A stretch of 64,000 bases of DNA from Lachnoclostridium sp. An196 (GTDB lineage Bacteria > Bacillota > Clostridia > Lachnospirales > Lachnospiraceae). The notes below the pieces were generated by a model, which was not told the origin of the DNA, made no database searches, and saw only the letters and a list, made by a program, of their open reading frames with translations. The stretch lies in NCBI RefSeq assembly GCF_002160135.1, contig NZ_NFJZ01000002.1, forward strand, positions 248,001 to 312,000, read 5' to 3'. Positions 40,527-49,059 of the stretch are shown here, in pieces; within the stretch, counting starts at the first letter, position 1, and each line of letters starts with the position of its first letter. The position numbers and the translations under genes are program-made.

Positions 40527-41548
40527 AATATCTGGTTATGGAAACGCATCCTGCCTATGCGGTGCTCCTGGATGAAGAAGGAAGATTCCTGAAGGCGGCC
40601 AACCTGAATTACCAGGTGGGAGACACCGTACAGAATGTCGTAGAACTAAGATCACCGGCGCATGAGAAAAAGAAAAAATATTTGATAAGGCAGATCGCCG
40701 CCGTGGCGGCAGCGGCAGCCTGCTTCTGTCTGGTATTCTTTGGATATTATCAGCCTAACTTTGTAGCGTACGGAACCATTCGCATCCAGATCAATCCGGA
40801 GGTGGAGATGACACTCAGCCGTACGGAGAGAGTCCTGGACCTGAAAGGGCTGAATGCTGACGGGGAAGACCTGATCAGAGAGTATGACTATAGCGGAAAA
40901 GACCGGGAGGATGTGACGCATGAGCTGATCAGGCGGGCCATGGATATGGGATATCTGTCCAATGGAGACAGTGTGTCGATCTCCATCGACAGTACGGATA
41001 CCGAGTGGAAGCTAAGAGAAGAAGAAGGTATGCGCTCACAGATGGAAGAGGAATACGGAACGCAGATCGTTATCTATATTGGAGAAGATGTAGCGCCGGA
41101 TCAGAACAGCGTGGACGAATCCATACAGGTGGTGATACCGACAGCTCCGGCAGCGGAGCCGATGCCGGATCAGGAAGCCGGAGAATCGGATTACAGCGGT
41201 GACGGCACGGATGACGGGGTATCGGATTATGACAGCAGTGATACGGATGACGGGGTGTCGGATTACGGCAGTGACGATGCGGACGACGGAATATCTGACT
41301 ACAGTGTGGAAAATACGGCAGGTGATGCCGGAGAGCCGGCCCCGGATCCACAGACGCTGCCCGTGCAGGAGGATGGAGACAGCGGCTATGATGACAGCAG
41401 TGACGATGGCGGCGATGACGGGGACAGCGGCTATGATGACAGCGGTGACGATGGCGGCGATGACGGAGACAGCGGCTATGATGACAGCGGTGACGATGGC
41501 GGCGATGACGGAGACAGCGGCTATGATAACGACGATGATGACGATTAG
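40523..41548 (+). CDS. rsgI: Anti-sigma-I factor RsgI with an acidic repeat tail
   Basis: The 341-residue protein has a cytoplasmic RsgI_N domain (residues 1-45; KYLVMETHPAYAVLLDEEGRFLKAANL) that holds SigI, one membrane segment (about 53-75), and an extracellular domain (about 80-160; IRIQINPEVEMTLSRTERVLDLKGLNADG). Asn91-Pro92 lies at the site where autoproteolysis between Asn and Pro has been described for clostridial RsgI. The tail (about 215-341) is almost only Asp, Gly, Ser and Tyr and contains a 15-residue repeat. No carbohydrate-binding module is present, so its stimulus may differ from that of cellulolytic RsgIs. Confidence 0.9.
   Translation: MKYLVMETHPAYAVLLDEEGRFLKAANLNYQVGDTVQNVVELRSPAHEKKKKYLIRQIAAVAAAAACFCLVFFGYYQPNFVAYGTIRIQINPEVEMTLSRTERVLDLKGLNADGEDLIREYDYSGKDREDVTHELIRRAMDMGYLSNGDSVSISIDSTDTEWKLREEEGMRSQMEEEYGTQIVIYIGEDVAPDQNSVDESIQVVIPTAPAAEPMPDQEAGESDYSGDGTDDGVSDYDSSDTDDGVSDYGSDDADDGISDYSVENTAGDAGEPAPDPQTLPVQEDGDSGYDDSSDDGGDDGDSGYDDSGDDGGDDGDSGYDDSGDDGGDDGDSGYDNDDDDD
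41378..41545 (+). repeat. 45-bp tandem repeat in rsgI
   Basis: Three full units (41378-41422, 41423-41467, 41468-41512) and a partial one encode DSGYDDSGDDGGDDG. The DNA units differ at very few bases, so they arose recently or are kept alike by recombination. Less regular units (SDTDDGVSDYGS-like) precede them from about 41205. Confidence 0.9.
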
Positions 41549-41691
41549 AAGATTTACTAAAAAAATTAAAAAATTTTTTTCAATCCCCCGGTTTTGGGAA
41601 TCGGATTCCGTAATCTATAAACAGAAGCAAGAAATTTCGACCTTCCTGAAACAAGAACGTGAAATAATAAAAAGAAAAGGAGACTGAAAAA

Positions 41692-42837
41692 ATGATGAAG
41701 AGAAAGAACAGATTATTTGCAGTAATGACCATGGCAATGATGCTCGGAGCAGGAACGCTGACCGGATGCGGAGGGACTGTGCAGGAAGCTGCCGGAGAAA
41801 CGGTTCAGGAAACCGCTGGGGAAGTTACGATGCAGGACGCGGCAGCGTCAGTCGTGCCGGAAACAGGCGTCCTGTATGTAAAGGTAAATCCGGAAGTGGC
41901 CGTACATTATGATGATCAGGGGATCGTCACCGCGGTGGAAGGCGTCAACAGTGATGGAATCTCTCTGGTACAGAACGCGGAACAGTTTATCGGGCGCGAG
42001 TGTCGGGAAGTAGTCCGGGATCTGGTGGAAGATATCAATGAGGCCGGATATTTCACAGAAGAGATTGAAGGCGAAAACCGGCAGATAGTGATTGAAGTGG
42101 AAAAGGGTTCCGCGATCCCGGATCAGGAATTTCTGAATGAGATTGTGGCAGATGTACAAGGATATGTATCAACAATGCAGCTGACCAGCGATATTGATAT
42201 CGAAGGGGCAACCGACTATACGGCGACAGATTACGGTCCGAACGCGGACGGCGCGACCGGTTACGACGACACGGATTACGGCCCGAACGCGGACGGAGTG
42301 ACGGACTATGACGATACGGATTATGGCCCGAATGCAGACGGAGTGACGGACTATGACGATACAGATTATGGTCCGAATGCGGACGGGGTGACCGATTATG
42401 CGGAGCCGGCGGCCTCCACCGATGCGACGAACTATGATGACACGGATTACGGCCCGAATGCAGACGGAGTGACGGACTATGACGACACGGATTATGGTCC
42501 GAACGCGGACGGAGTGACGGACTATGATGACACGGATTATGGCCCGAATGCGGACGGAGTGACGGACTATGATGACACGGACTATGGTCCGAACGCGGAC
42601 GGAGTGACGGACTATGACGACACGGACTATGGCCCGAACGCGGACGGGGTGACCGACTATGTGGAACCGGCGCCTGCGCCATCGCCAGTGCCTGCTCCGT
42701 CCGGAGACAGCAGCTACGGGGATACTAACTATGATGACGGCGGATCCGATTATGATCTGGAGGCGTCCGACGGGGACTCCAATTATGACGATGGCGGATC
42801 CAACTACGACGACGGCGGTTCTGATTACGATGACTGA
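41692..42837 (+). CDS. Repeat-rich lipoprotein with an RsgI-like extracellular domain
   Basis: The 381-residue protein has a lipoprotein signal with lipobox LTGC (Cys26), then a domain (about 58-165) that parallels the RsgI extracellular domain: VLYVKVNPEVAVHYDDQGIVTAVEGVNSDG aligns with IRIQINPEVEMTLSRTERVLDLKGLNADG, including Asn66-Pro67. The C-terminal half has nine copies of YGPNADG within a 15-residue repeat (DYDDTDYGPNADGVT) and a Gly/Asp/Tyr tail. It lies between rsgI and a CotH kinase gene. A decoy, co-sensor or kinase substrate role is inferred. Confidence 0.85.
   Translation: MMKRKNRLFAVMTMAMMLGAGTLTGCGGTVQEAAGETVQETAGEVTMQDAAASVVPETGVLYVKVNPEVAVHYDDQGIVTAVEGVNSDGISLVQNAEQFIGRECREVVRDLVEDINEAGYFTEEIEGENRQIVIEVEKGSAIPDQEFLNEIVADVQGYVSTMQLTSDIDIEGATDYTATDYGPNADGATGYDDTDYGPNADGVTDYDDTDYGPNADGVTDYDDTDYGPNADGVTDYAEPAASTDATNYDDTDYGPNADGVTDYDDTDYGPNADGVTDYDDTDYGPNADGVTDYDDTDYGPNADGVTDYDDTDYGPNADGVTDYVEPAPAPSPVPAPSGDSSYGDTNYDDGGSDYDLEASDGDSNYDDGGSNYDDGGSDYDD
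42223..42660 (+). repeat. 45-bp tandem repeat array in the lipoprotein gene
   Basis: Nine units encode DYDDTDYGPNADGVT with small changes; an 11-residue spacer (AEPAASTDATN region, near 42400) separates the first four from the last five. Units are nearly identical at DNA level, so copy number probably varies between strains. Confidence 0.92.
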
Positions 42838-42880
42838 TTCTCTCTGAAAAAGATGCAGAGAGGGAAAGGCGGTCCCAGAT

Positions 42881-44290
42881 ATGAGACAGGGACACAAAGG
42901 CAGGATCTGCCTGGCTGCGGCTTCGGCCGCGGCCCTGCTGTTTGCCGGAGTTTTCTTTGGCGGGAATGTGCATGGAGAGACCGGAAATGAACCGGGATAT
43001 GTCAGCCGCCTTTTCGATGACAGCCGGGTACATACCATAGATCTGCAGGTGGAAGACTGGGATGGATTTTTGGAACAGGCCGGCGGGGAAACCTATATTC
43101 CCTGCGACGTGGTGGTGGATGGAGAAAAAATCTCCCGGGCGGGCCTTAGGGCAAAGGGAAATAATTCCCTGCGGCTGACGGAAGAATACGGGCTTCACCG
43201 TTACAGCCTGAAGCTGGAGTTTGATCACTATGAGGACGGAAGAAATTATTATGGCCTGGATAAATTGTCCCTGGATTCTTCTTTTCAGGATAACAGTTAT
43301 ATGAAAAGTTATCTTGTATATGACATGATGGATTTTATGGGAGTTCCTGCCCCGCTCTGCAGTTACGTCTGGGTTACGGTGAACGGTGAGGACTGGGGAC
43401 TTTTTCTGGCAGTGGAGGAGCCGGAAGAGGCGTTTGCCAGGAGAAATTTTGGAAGCGGCTACGGAAAACTGTATAAGCCGGACTACCGTCGGCTGTCAGA
43501 CGAGAATGCGGACGTGGCGCTCCGGTATGTAGATGAGAATCCTGAAAGTTATGACAACATTTTCCGCAACGCGAAATTTCATGTGAGCGAAGAGGACCAG
43601 GAGCGTCTGATCGAGGCTCTCCGTACGCTTGACCGGGGAGAAGACCTGGAGACGGCTGTGAACGTGGATGAAGTCCTGCGGTATTTTGCAGTCCAGGTGT
43701 TCGTGATGAACTGGGACAGTTATCTTGGGCGGACCGGACATAATTATTTTCTCTATGAGGAAGACGGAGTCTTAAGTATCCTTCCATGGGATTATAATCT
43801 TGCGTTTGGAACGTATGCGCTGGGTATGACGGACCCGATCCGGGATCCTGACGTGCTGATCAATTACCCCATCAATACGCCCGCACCGGGAGAGGTTATG
43901 CAGGAACGCCCTCTGTATCACAATCTGATGAAGAACGATGAATATTTTCAGAAGTATCATGAGTATTTTGATCAGTTCCTTAAAGGGTATATAGAGAGCG
44001 GATATCTGGAAGAAAAGATTCAGGAGACGGGGGAGATGATCGCGCCTTATGTGCGGCAGGACCCTACAGCATTTTGTACCTATGAGGATTTTCTGACAGC
44101 GTTGGATACGCTGGAAGAGATCTGCCTGCTCCGGGCCGAAAGCGCCCGGGGACAGCTGGAAGGGATTTATCCCTCCACATTTCGTCAGCAGCTGGAGCAT
44201 CCGGGAAGCGGTGTGGATGCGTCTCATGTGAAGATCCAGGATCTGGGGGATTTTGACGATCTGGAAGAAGCTGCATCACGGAAGAGATAA
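42881..44290 (+). CDS. Secreted CotH-family protein kinase
   Basis: The 469-residue protein has an N-terminal signal or anchor segment (CLAAASAAALLFAGVFFGG) and the CotH fold: GLRAKGNNSLRLTEEYG (near 88-105), YSLKLEFDHYEDGRNYYGLDKLSLDSSFQDNSYM, and the catalytic block NWDSYLGRTGHNYFLY (near 276) followed by ILPWDYNLAFG (near 300), which carries the metal-binding Asp. CotH proteins are atypical kinases that phosphorylate Ser in coat proteins. Here the neighbours are SigI, RsgI and a repeat lipoprotein, whose acidic Ser/Thr/Tyr repeats are candidate substrates. Confidence 0.9.
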   Translation: MRQGHKGRICLAAASAAALLFAGVFFGGNVHGETGNEPGYVSRLFDDSRVHTIDLQVEDWDGFLEQAGGETYIPCDVVVDGEKISRAGLRAKGNNSLRLTEEYGLHRYSLKLEFDHYEDGRNYYGLDKLSLDSSFQDNSYMKSYLVYDMMDFMGVPAPLCSYVWVTVNGEDWGLFLAVEEPEEAFARRNFGSGYGKLYKPDYRRLSDENADVALRYVDENPESYDNIFRNAKFHVSEEDQERLIEALRTLDRGEDLETAVNVDEVLRYFAVQVFVMNWDSYLGRTGHNYFLYEEDGVLSILPWDYNLAFGTYALGMTDPIRDPDVLINYPINTPAPGEVMQERPLYHNLMKNDEYFQKYHEYFDQFLKGYIESGYLEEKIQETGEMIAPYVRQDPTAFCTYEDFLTALDTLEEICLLRAESARGQLEGIYPSTFRQQLEHPGSGVDASHVKIQDLGDFDDLEEAASRKR

Positions 44291-44391
44291 CTTGCGTTGC
44301 GCATTTTCACGCTTCCTGCTATAATCGTAAAAAGGAAAAGCAGGCAGCCGCGAAAAAAGCGGCGCCGGACGGGGAGCGGAAAGGGAAACGA

Positions 44392-45270
44392 ATGGACAGG
44401 ATAGAACTGAAAGCGCTGGCAAAGATCAATCTGGGACTGGATGTGCTGCGCAGAAGAGAAGACGGATATCATGAAGTCAGGATGATCATGCAGACCATCG
44501 GACTTAGCGATGAACTGGAGATCCGTAAGATAAAACAGCCGGGAATCCAGGTGGAGACAAATCTGTATTATCTGCCTACAAATGAAAACAATCTGGTATA
44601 TAAGGCGGCGCAGCTTTTAAAAGATGAATTCGGCCTTCGGGACGGCATCGGCATACGGCTTCGGAAAAGGATCCCTGTGGCTGCGGGGATGGCAGGAGGA
44701 AGCTCCGACGCGGCCGCGGTACTCTGGGGAATGAACCAGATGTACAAACTGGGACTTTCCAGGCAGGAACTGATGGACCGGGGAGTAAAGCTGGGAGCAG
44801 ATGTGCCTTACTGCGTGCTCAGAGGGACGGCGCTGGCGGAAGGGATCGGAGAAAAACTGAGCGTGCTCCCGCCCATGCCGAAGTGCTATATCCTGATCGC
44901 CAAACCGGGGATCAGCGTTTCCACAAAATTTGTGTATGAGAATCTCCACGCTAATGATCTGAGGCCTGAGCAGCATCCGGATGTGGACGCCATGATCCGG
45001 GCCATGGAGAAAAAAGACCTGGGTCTGCTGGCTTCCCGGATGGGGAACGTACTGGAGACGGTGACGGTTCCGGCCTACCCTGTGATCGATGAGATCAAGA
45101 GATTCATGGTGGAGTATGGCGCGCTGGGCGCAATGATGAGCGGAAGCGGACCGACCGTATTCGGCATCTATGACACCAGAGGGAAAGCGAGGCAGGCATA
45201 CCGGGAACTCAGGTCCAGGAAGCTGGCGAAACAGGTTTATCTCACAACTCCGTATAATGTGAAGCGATAG
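44392..45270 (+). CDS. ispE: 4-diphosphocytidyl-2-C-methyl-D-erythritol kinase
   Basis: The 292-residue GHMP kinase phosphorylates CDP-ME in the MEP isoprenoid pathway. Marks are LKALAKINLGLDVLRRREDGYHEV at the start, the ATP loop PVAAGMAGGSSDAAAVLWGMN (near 100), and AMMSGSGPTVFGIYD near the C-terminus. Length and motifs are normal. A terminator follows. Confidence 0.96.
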   Translation: MDRIELKALAKINLGLDVLRRREDGYHEVRMIMQTIGLSDELEIRKIKQPGIQVETNLYYLPTNENNLVYKAAQLLKDEFGLRDGIGIRLRKRIPVAAGMAGGSSDAAAVLWGMNQMYKLGLSRQELMDRGVKLGADVPYCVLRGTALAEGIGEKLSVLPPMPKCYILIAKPGISVSTKFVYENLHANDLRPEQHPDVDAMIRAMEKKDLGLLASRMGNVLETVTVPAYPVIDEIKRFMVEYGALGAMMSGSGPTVFGIYDTRGKARQAYRELRSRKLAKQVYLTTPYNVKR

Positions 45271-45283
45271 GGACATAATACAG

Positions 45284-45312
45284 AAAGGATGGCTGAATGC
45301 CATCCTTTTTTC
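45284..45312 (+). terminator. Terminator of ispE
   Basis: Stem AAAGGATGGC / GCCATCCTTT with TGAAT loop and T-run. Confidence 0.85.
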
Positions 45313-45374
45313 ATGCCCCGGCATCCGACCGCCGGGCCCCCGGATGCGGAAAACAAAAAAGGAGCGTGCAGTAT

Positions 45375-46781
45375 ATGGGCGGAGTGTCAAAAGACCTGAC
45401 CGTGAACCAGGAATGGGTGAAAAAGCGTTTTGAAAAATGCGACGATATCCTGAAACGTCAGGTATTCCTGGGAGAAGGACGTCAGGAGGGTTATCTGGTC
45501 TATGTGGAAGTGACCGTCAGCAATCTGATGCTGGAGGAGCATGTGATCGGTCTGTCGGATGTGCAGCCTCTTGACGGATATGAGCAGGCGGAAGCGGCGC
45601 TGCTGGCGGGAAACGGGATCCTGTTCCTGGAAGGGGATGACACCGTCTATAAAATATCCAGCAAGGGGTATCCGGGCATAGGAGTGTCCAAGGCGGAGAG
45701 CGAGAAGGTCATGCGGGGTTCCCGGGAAGGGTTTACGGAGAGTGAGAAACTGAACGTGGCGTTAATACGCAAGAGACTCCGGGATCCTCGCATGAAAGTA
45801 CAGGAGCAGACCATAGGAACCCGTTCTCATACCATGACGGCGCTGGTCTATATGGAAGATCTGATCTATCCCCGTCTGCTGGACACGATCCGGGAGAGAC
45901 TCGACGCTTATGAGATCGACGGGATCCTGGACAGCGGTATGCTGGAGCAGCTGGTGGAAAAGCACTGGCTGTCTCCTTTTCCGCAGTTTCAGTCTACGGA
46001 ACGTCCGGACCGGGCGGCGGCGGCCGTTCTGGAAGGGCGTGTCGTACTGGTGGTGGATCATTCTCCTACTGTGCTGGTATTTCCGGCGGATTACAACAGC
46101 TTCTTTCAGACCAGCGACGACTGGTACAACCGGTTTGAAACCGCGTCTTTTGCAAGAATCCTGCGCTTTTTTGCAGCGATCCTCGCCATGAGTTTCCCGG
46201 CTATCTATGTGGCCGTGACTTCGTGGCATACCAGCCTTCTTCCCACCAACCTGATCCTGTCCATGGCGGCAGCCAGAGAAGGGGTGCCGTTTCCGTCTCT
46301 GGGTGAGGTCCTGCTCATGGAAATATCCTTTGAGCTGATCCGGGAAGCAGGTATCCGGCTGCCGGGGCCCATAGGAAATACGATAGGTATTGTGGGAGGA
46401 CTCATCATTGGTCAGTCCGCGGTGACAGCCAACCTGGTCAGTCCCATTGTGGTGATTGTGGTGGCTTTTACCGCCCTCTGCTCTTTTGCCATACCCAACG
46501 AAGAATTTGCTTCGGCGTTTCGGCTGCTGAAATACGGATGCATGTTTATGGGAGCCTGGCTTGGACTCTACGGAGTGCTTTTGTCCTATCTGTGGGTTCT
46601 GACTCATCTGTCCCACCTGAACAGTTTCGGGATTCCGTATCTGATGCCGTATGTGGCTTCTGATCTGAATGGATATGCGGATGAGAAAGACGCCCTGCTG
46701 CGCTTCCCATTCCGGATGATTACCAGAAGGCCCGTCTTTGCCCGAAGGAATGCCAGGGTAAAACTCCGAAAGAAGGGGTGA
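45375..46781 (+). CDS. Spore germination protein, GerA (GerAA) family
   Basis: The 468-residue protein has the soluble N-terminal GerA domain (1-250; GTRSHTMTALVYMEDLIYPRLLDTIRERLDAYEIDGILDSG is typical) and a C-terminal membrane domain of about five or six segments with PGPIGNTIGIVGGLIIGQSAVTANLVSP. GerA is the A subunit of germinant receptors in the spore inner membrane. Start 45375 follows AAAGGAGC; the frame is open further up but in the terminator region. The B-C fusion gene follows 6 bp later. Confidence 0.94.
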   Translation: MGGVSKDLTVNQEWVKKRFEKCDDILKRQVFLGEGRQEGYLVYVEVTVSNLMLEEHVIGLSDVQPLDGYEQAEAALLAGNGILFLEGDDTVYKISSKGYPGIGVSKAESEKVMRGSREGFTESEKLNVALIRKRLRDPRMKVQEQTIGTRSHTMTALVYMEDLIYPRLLDTIRERLDAYEIDGILDSGMLEQLVEKHWLSPFPQFQSTERPDRAAAAVLEGRVVLVVDHSPTVLVFPADYNSFFQTSDDWYNRFETASFARILRFFAAILAMSFPAIYVAVTSWHTSLLPTNLILSMAAAREGVPFPSLGEVLLMEISFELIREAGIRLPGPIGNTIGIVGGLIIGQSAVTANLVSPIVVIVVAFTALCSFAIPNEEFASAFRLLKYGCMFMGAWLGLYGVLLSYLWVLTHLSHLNSFGIPYLMPYVASDLNGYADEKDALLRFPFRMITRRPVFARRNARVKLRKKG

Positions 46782-46787
46782 TCGGGA

Positions 46788-48308
46788 ATGTTTTCAGGAA
46801 ATCAGAAAATCTCATGCAGGCAATTATACCGGAATTATACAGCAGGACTGATCAGCCTGGGAGCCTTGCTGGCGCCGCTGGCCATGAACCGGGAAAACCT
46901 GACACAGATCCTGTGGGCGCTGCTGTTTCTGGGCGCCTGGCTTTTCGGGACCGTGTATGTGCCGAGACCGGAATCTGTCTGGATCAAGGCGCTCTGTTAT
47001 GTACATTACTGGGTACTGGGGACGATGGCGGCGAGGATGACCGGACTGCTGATCCGGGAGTTCCTGCTGGACGGCACCGGACTGTGGCTGATCCTGGGAT
47101 GGTTCTATATTTTCTGTTTCTATAATCTGTATAAAGGCGCGGAATGCCGCAACCGGGTCAGCGAGATTCTGTTTCCTTTCTTCATCGTTCTGCTGCTTTT
47201 CCTGACTGCCATGATGTGGGGAGAAGTAGATCTGAAACACTGCTTTGAACTGCGGCTGTCCGCGGATGTGCGCCAGATAGAAGCGGGATATCAGCTTTTC
47301 TGCTGGTTGGGAGCAGTACAGAGCCTGTGGCACTTGAGAGGACATACGGCGCCTGAGGGAAAATACGGGAAAACCGTGGGGAAGGTCTGGCTTGCCGGAG
47401 CGTCCGTAATCCTGGCATTCAGCATTTTTTCTTACGGCATCTATGGGGACGCGGGACATACAGGACTGGTATTTCCCATGGCGTCCGCTATGACTCTGGC
47501 CCATTTCCCCGGAAAAGTAGTGGGGCGTCTGGACGCTCTTTTCGTATTTGCATGGGTCATAGGGCTGTTTCTTTTATGCAGTACGCTTCTGGCGCCTCTT
47601 CAGGACGGAGAGCCGGATACCAGGAAAAAATATCTGATGTTTGCCCTGCTGGCGGCTTCTTATGCATTTGCTTTGAATCCGTCGTTCATGGACTGGGGCC
47701 AGGAATTTATCTATATGATATCCACGCCGCTCCAGATCCTGATTCTGCTGTCCGGTGGACTGCGCCGGGTTGGAAAATATGGCCGGAGGATGCTGGCGGC
47801 GATCCTGCTTCCGGTACTCTTCCTGACCGGATGCGGCGGTCAGGAGCTGGAGGATAGAAGTCTGGTGACATCTGTCTGTGTGGATCCGGGACAGGAGGGG
47901 ACCTATCGTCTTACCTTCGGATTTGGCGCGGCAGAGGATAATCCGGTAGAGCCATTTGAAACGGAAGCCGGATCCTTGCGTGAGGCAAAGGAAGTCTATG
48001 ATGAAAAATATCAAAAAAATATGGATTTTAATCATCTGAAGAATTTTTATTTTTCAGAAGAGATACTGTATCTGGAAGCCTTTCCGAAGCTGCTGGAGGA
48101 ACTGCAGACAGACGGAGCTTACTCCCGCGGAACCTCCGTGTATGTGACAAAAGCAGCGGCAGCCGATGAAGCATGGGAAGAAGAACAGCCGGAGAGCGGG
48201 ATGCCTCTGCACAGGATCTTAAATGCCTGGTATAACAAAGAAAGCTGCACGATTCCGGTGATTACGGAGGACCATCGGTATAAAGGAGAAGTATCCTGGC
48301 CATACTGA
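46788..48308 (+). CDS. Fused spore germination protein: GerAB permease plus short GerAC
   Basis: Residues 1-335 form a GerAB-type permease with about ten membrane segments (amino acid permease fold). After SGGLRRVGKYGRRM the same frame continues with a second, lipoprotein-like signal (LAAILLPVLFLTGCGG; Cys349) and the start of GerAC (DRSLVTSVCVDPGQEGTYRLTFGF). B and C subunits are usually separate genes. GerAC normally has about 350 residues; here only about 158 follow the Cys, so the second and third GerAC domains are missing. Stop and next gene are clear. Either a real fused receptor subunit or a frameshift/deletion product. Confidence 0.88.
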   Translation: MFSGNQKISCRQLYRNYTAGLISLGALLAPLAMNRENLTQILWALLFLGAWLFGTVYVPRPESVWIKALCYVHYWVLGTMAARMTGLLIREFLLDGTGLWLILGWFYIFCFYNLYKGAECRNRVSEILFPFFIVLLLFLTAMMWGEVDLKHCFELRLSADVRQIEAGYQLFCWLGAVQSLWHLRGHTAPEGKYGKTVGKVWLAGASVILAFSIFSYGIYGDAGHTGLVFPMASAMTLAHFPGKVVGRLDALFVFAWVIGLFLLCSTLLAPLQDGEPDTRKKYLMFALLAASYAFALNPSFMDWGQEFIYMISTPLQILILLSGGLRRVGKYGRRMLAAILLPVLFLTGCGGQELEDRSLVTSVCVDPGQEGTYRLTFGFGAAEDNPVEPFETEAGSLREAKEVYDEKYQKNMDFNHLKNFYFSEEILYLEAFPKLLEELQTDGAYSRGTSVYVTKAAAADEAWEEEQPESGMPLHRILNAWYNKESCTIPVITEDHRYKGEVSWPY

Positions 48309-48368
48309 GACCAAAACAGGAGCAGGGCATACGGCCCTGCGCCGGTGGTATGGAAAGGAGACAGACGG

Positions 48369-48578
48369 ATGCGCAGAATTTTGTTGGCGTTATTGTGCTT
48401 TTTGCTTTTGGGAATCGGAACGACGGGATGGGCGATCCGGGTGAGCGGCTGCAGGACGGAACATCAGGCGGTGGCATGGTGGACGCTGATTACAGAACGG
48501 CCAAACCCGGAACGGCTGCCGGTAAAGGTGCGTTTTCAATGGGTAAAAGGGCTTGAACAGTTCGCGGAAAACGGATAA
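48369..48578 (+). CDS. Small exported or membrane-anchored protein
   Basis: The 69-residue protein starts at 48369 after AAAGGAG. It has a signal or anchor segment (RRILLALLCFLLLGIGTTGWAI) and a short extracytoplasmic part (VAWWTLITERPNPERLPVKVRFQW). I do not recognise a family. It follows the GerB-C fusion by 60 bp and may belong to the germination operon. It might be a GerAD-like small subunit, which is only a guess. Confidence 0.6.
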   Translation: MRRILLALLCFLLLGIGTTGWAIRVSGCRTEHQAVAWWTLITERPNPERLPVKVRFQWVKGLEQFAENG

Positions 48579-48612
48579 AATAATTACACTGTACAGAAGA
48601 GAGGTGCAAAAG

Positions 48613-49059
48613 ATGACAAAAGAAGTAATGGTTACAATTGCGGGACTTCAGGCTATCGGAGAAGATTCCGAGGATCAGGATGCCATTGAACTGGTGCACA
48701 TAGGAGAGTACTATAAGAAAAACGGGAACCATTATATCCTGTTTGACGAGATGATGGAAGGAATGGCGGAACCGGTCCGCAATATCATAAAAATAAAAGA
48801 CAGGGGACTGGAGATCCGCAAAAGAGGACCGGTAGCGGCCCATATGATATTCGAGGAAGGAAGCTCCCGGCAGAGCATCTATCAGGTGCCCTACGGGAGC
48901 TTTCAGGTAGAAACCAGTACCACCAGCGTGCGCGTCGCTGAAGACGAGCAAGGACTGGAAGTACTGATCACTTATCAGCTTGCGGTCAATGGCAGACACT
49001 GCGCAGACTGCGATATCCGGGTGTTTGTACAGTCCCGGGAAGAGTTCTGCCTGGACTGA
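48613..49059 (+). CDS. DUF1934 (YwiB-like) beta-barrel protein
   Basis: The 148-residue protein has the DUF1934 pattern: VMVTIAGLQAIGEDSEDQDAIELVHIGEYYKKNGNHYILFDE at the start and PYGSFQVETSTTSVRVAEDEQGLEVLITYQLAVNG near the end, a calycin-like beta-barrel of unknown role. ATG at 48613 follows AGAGAGGTG. Its stop is directly followed by the stop of glmS on the other strand, with no base between. Confidence 0.9.
   Translation: MTKEVMVTIAGLQAIGEDSEDQDAIELVHIGEYYKKNGNHYILFDEMMEGMAEPVRNIIKIKDRGLEIRKRGPVAAHMIFEEGSSRQSIYQVPYGSFQVETSTTSVRVAEDEQGLEVLITYQLAVNGRHCADCDIRVFVQSREEFCLD

Noticed and set aside
41199-41687. Long open frame in a second frame over the rsgI repeats
   Set aside because: It is a Met/Thr/Ala-rich shadow created by the tandem repeats, with no ribosome binding site.
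41205-42660. CRISPR array suggested by regular 45-bp repeats
   Set aside because: The repeats are contiguous, coding and without unique spacers, and no cas genes are present.
42169-43038. Long minus-strand open frames over the lipoprotein repeats
   Set aside because: They are periodic Val/Ile/Arg or His/Ser/Arg-rich shadows of the 45-bp repeat.
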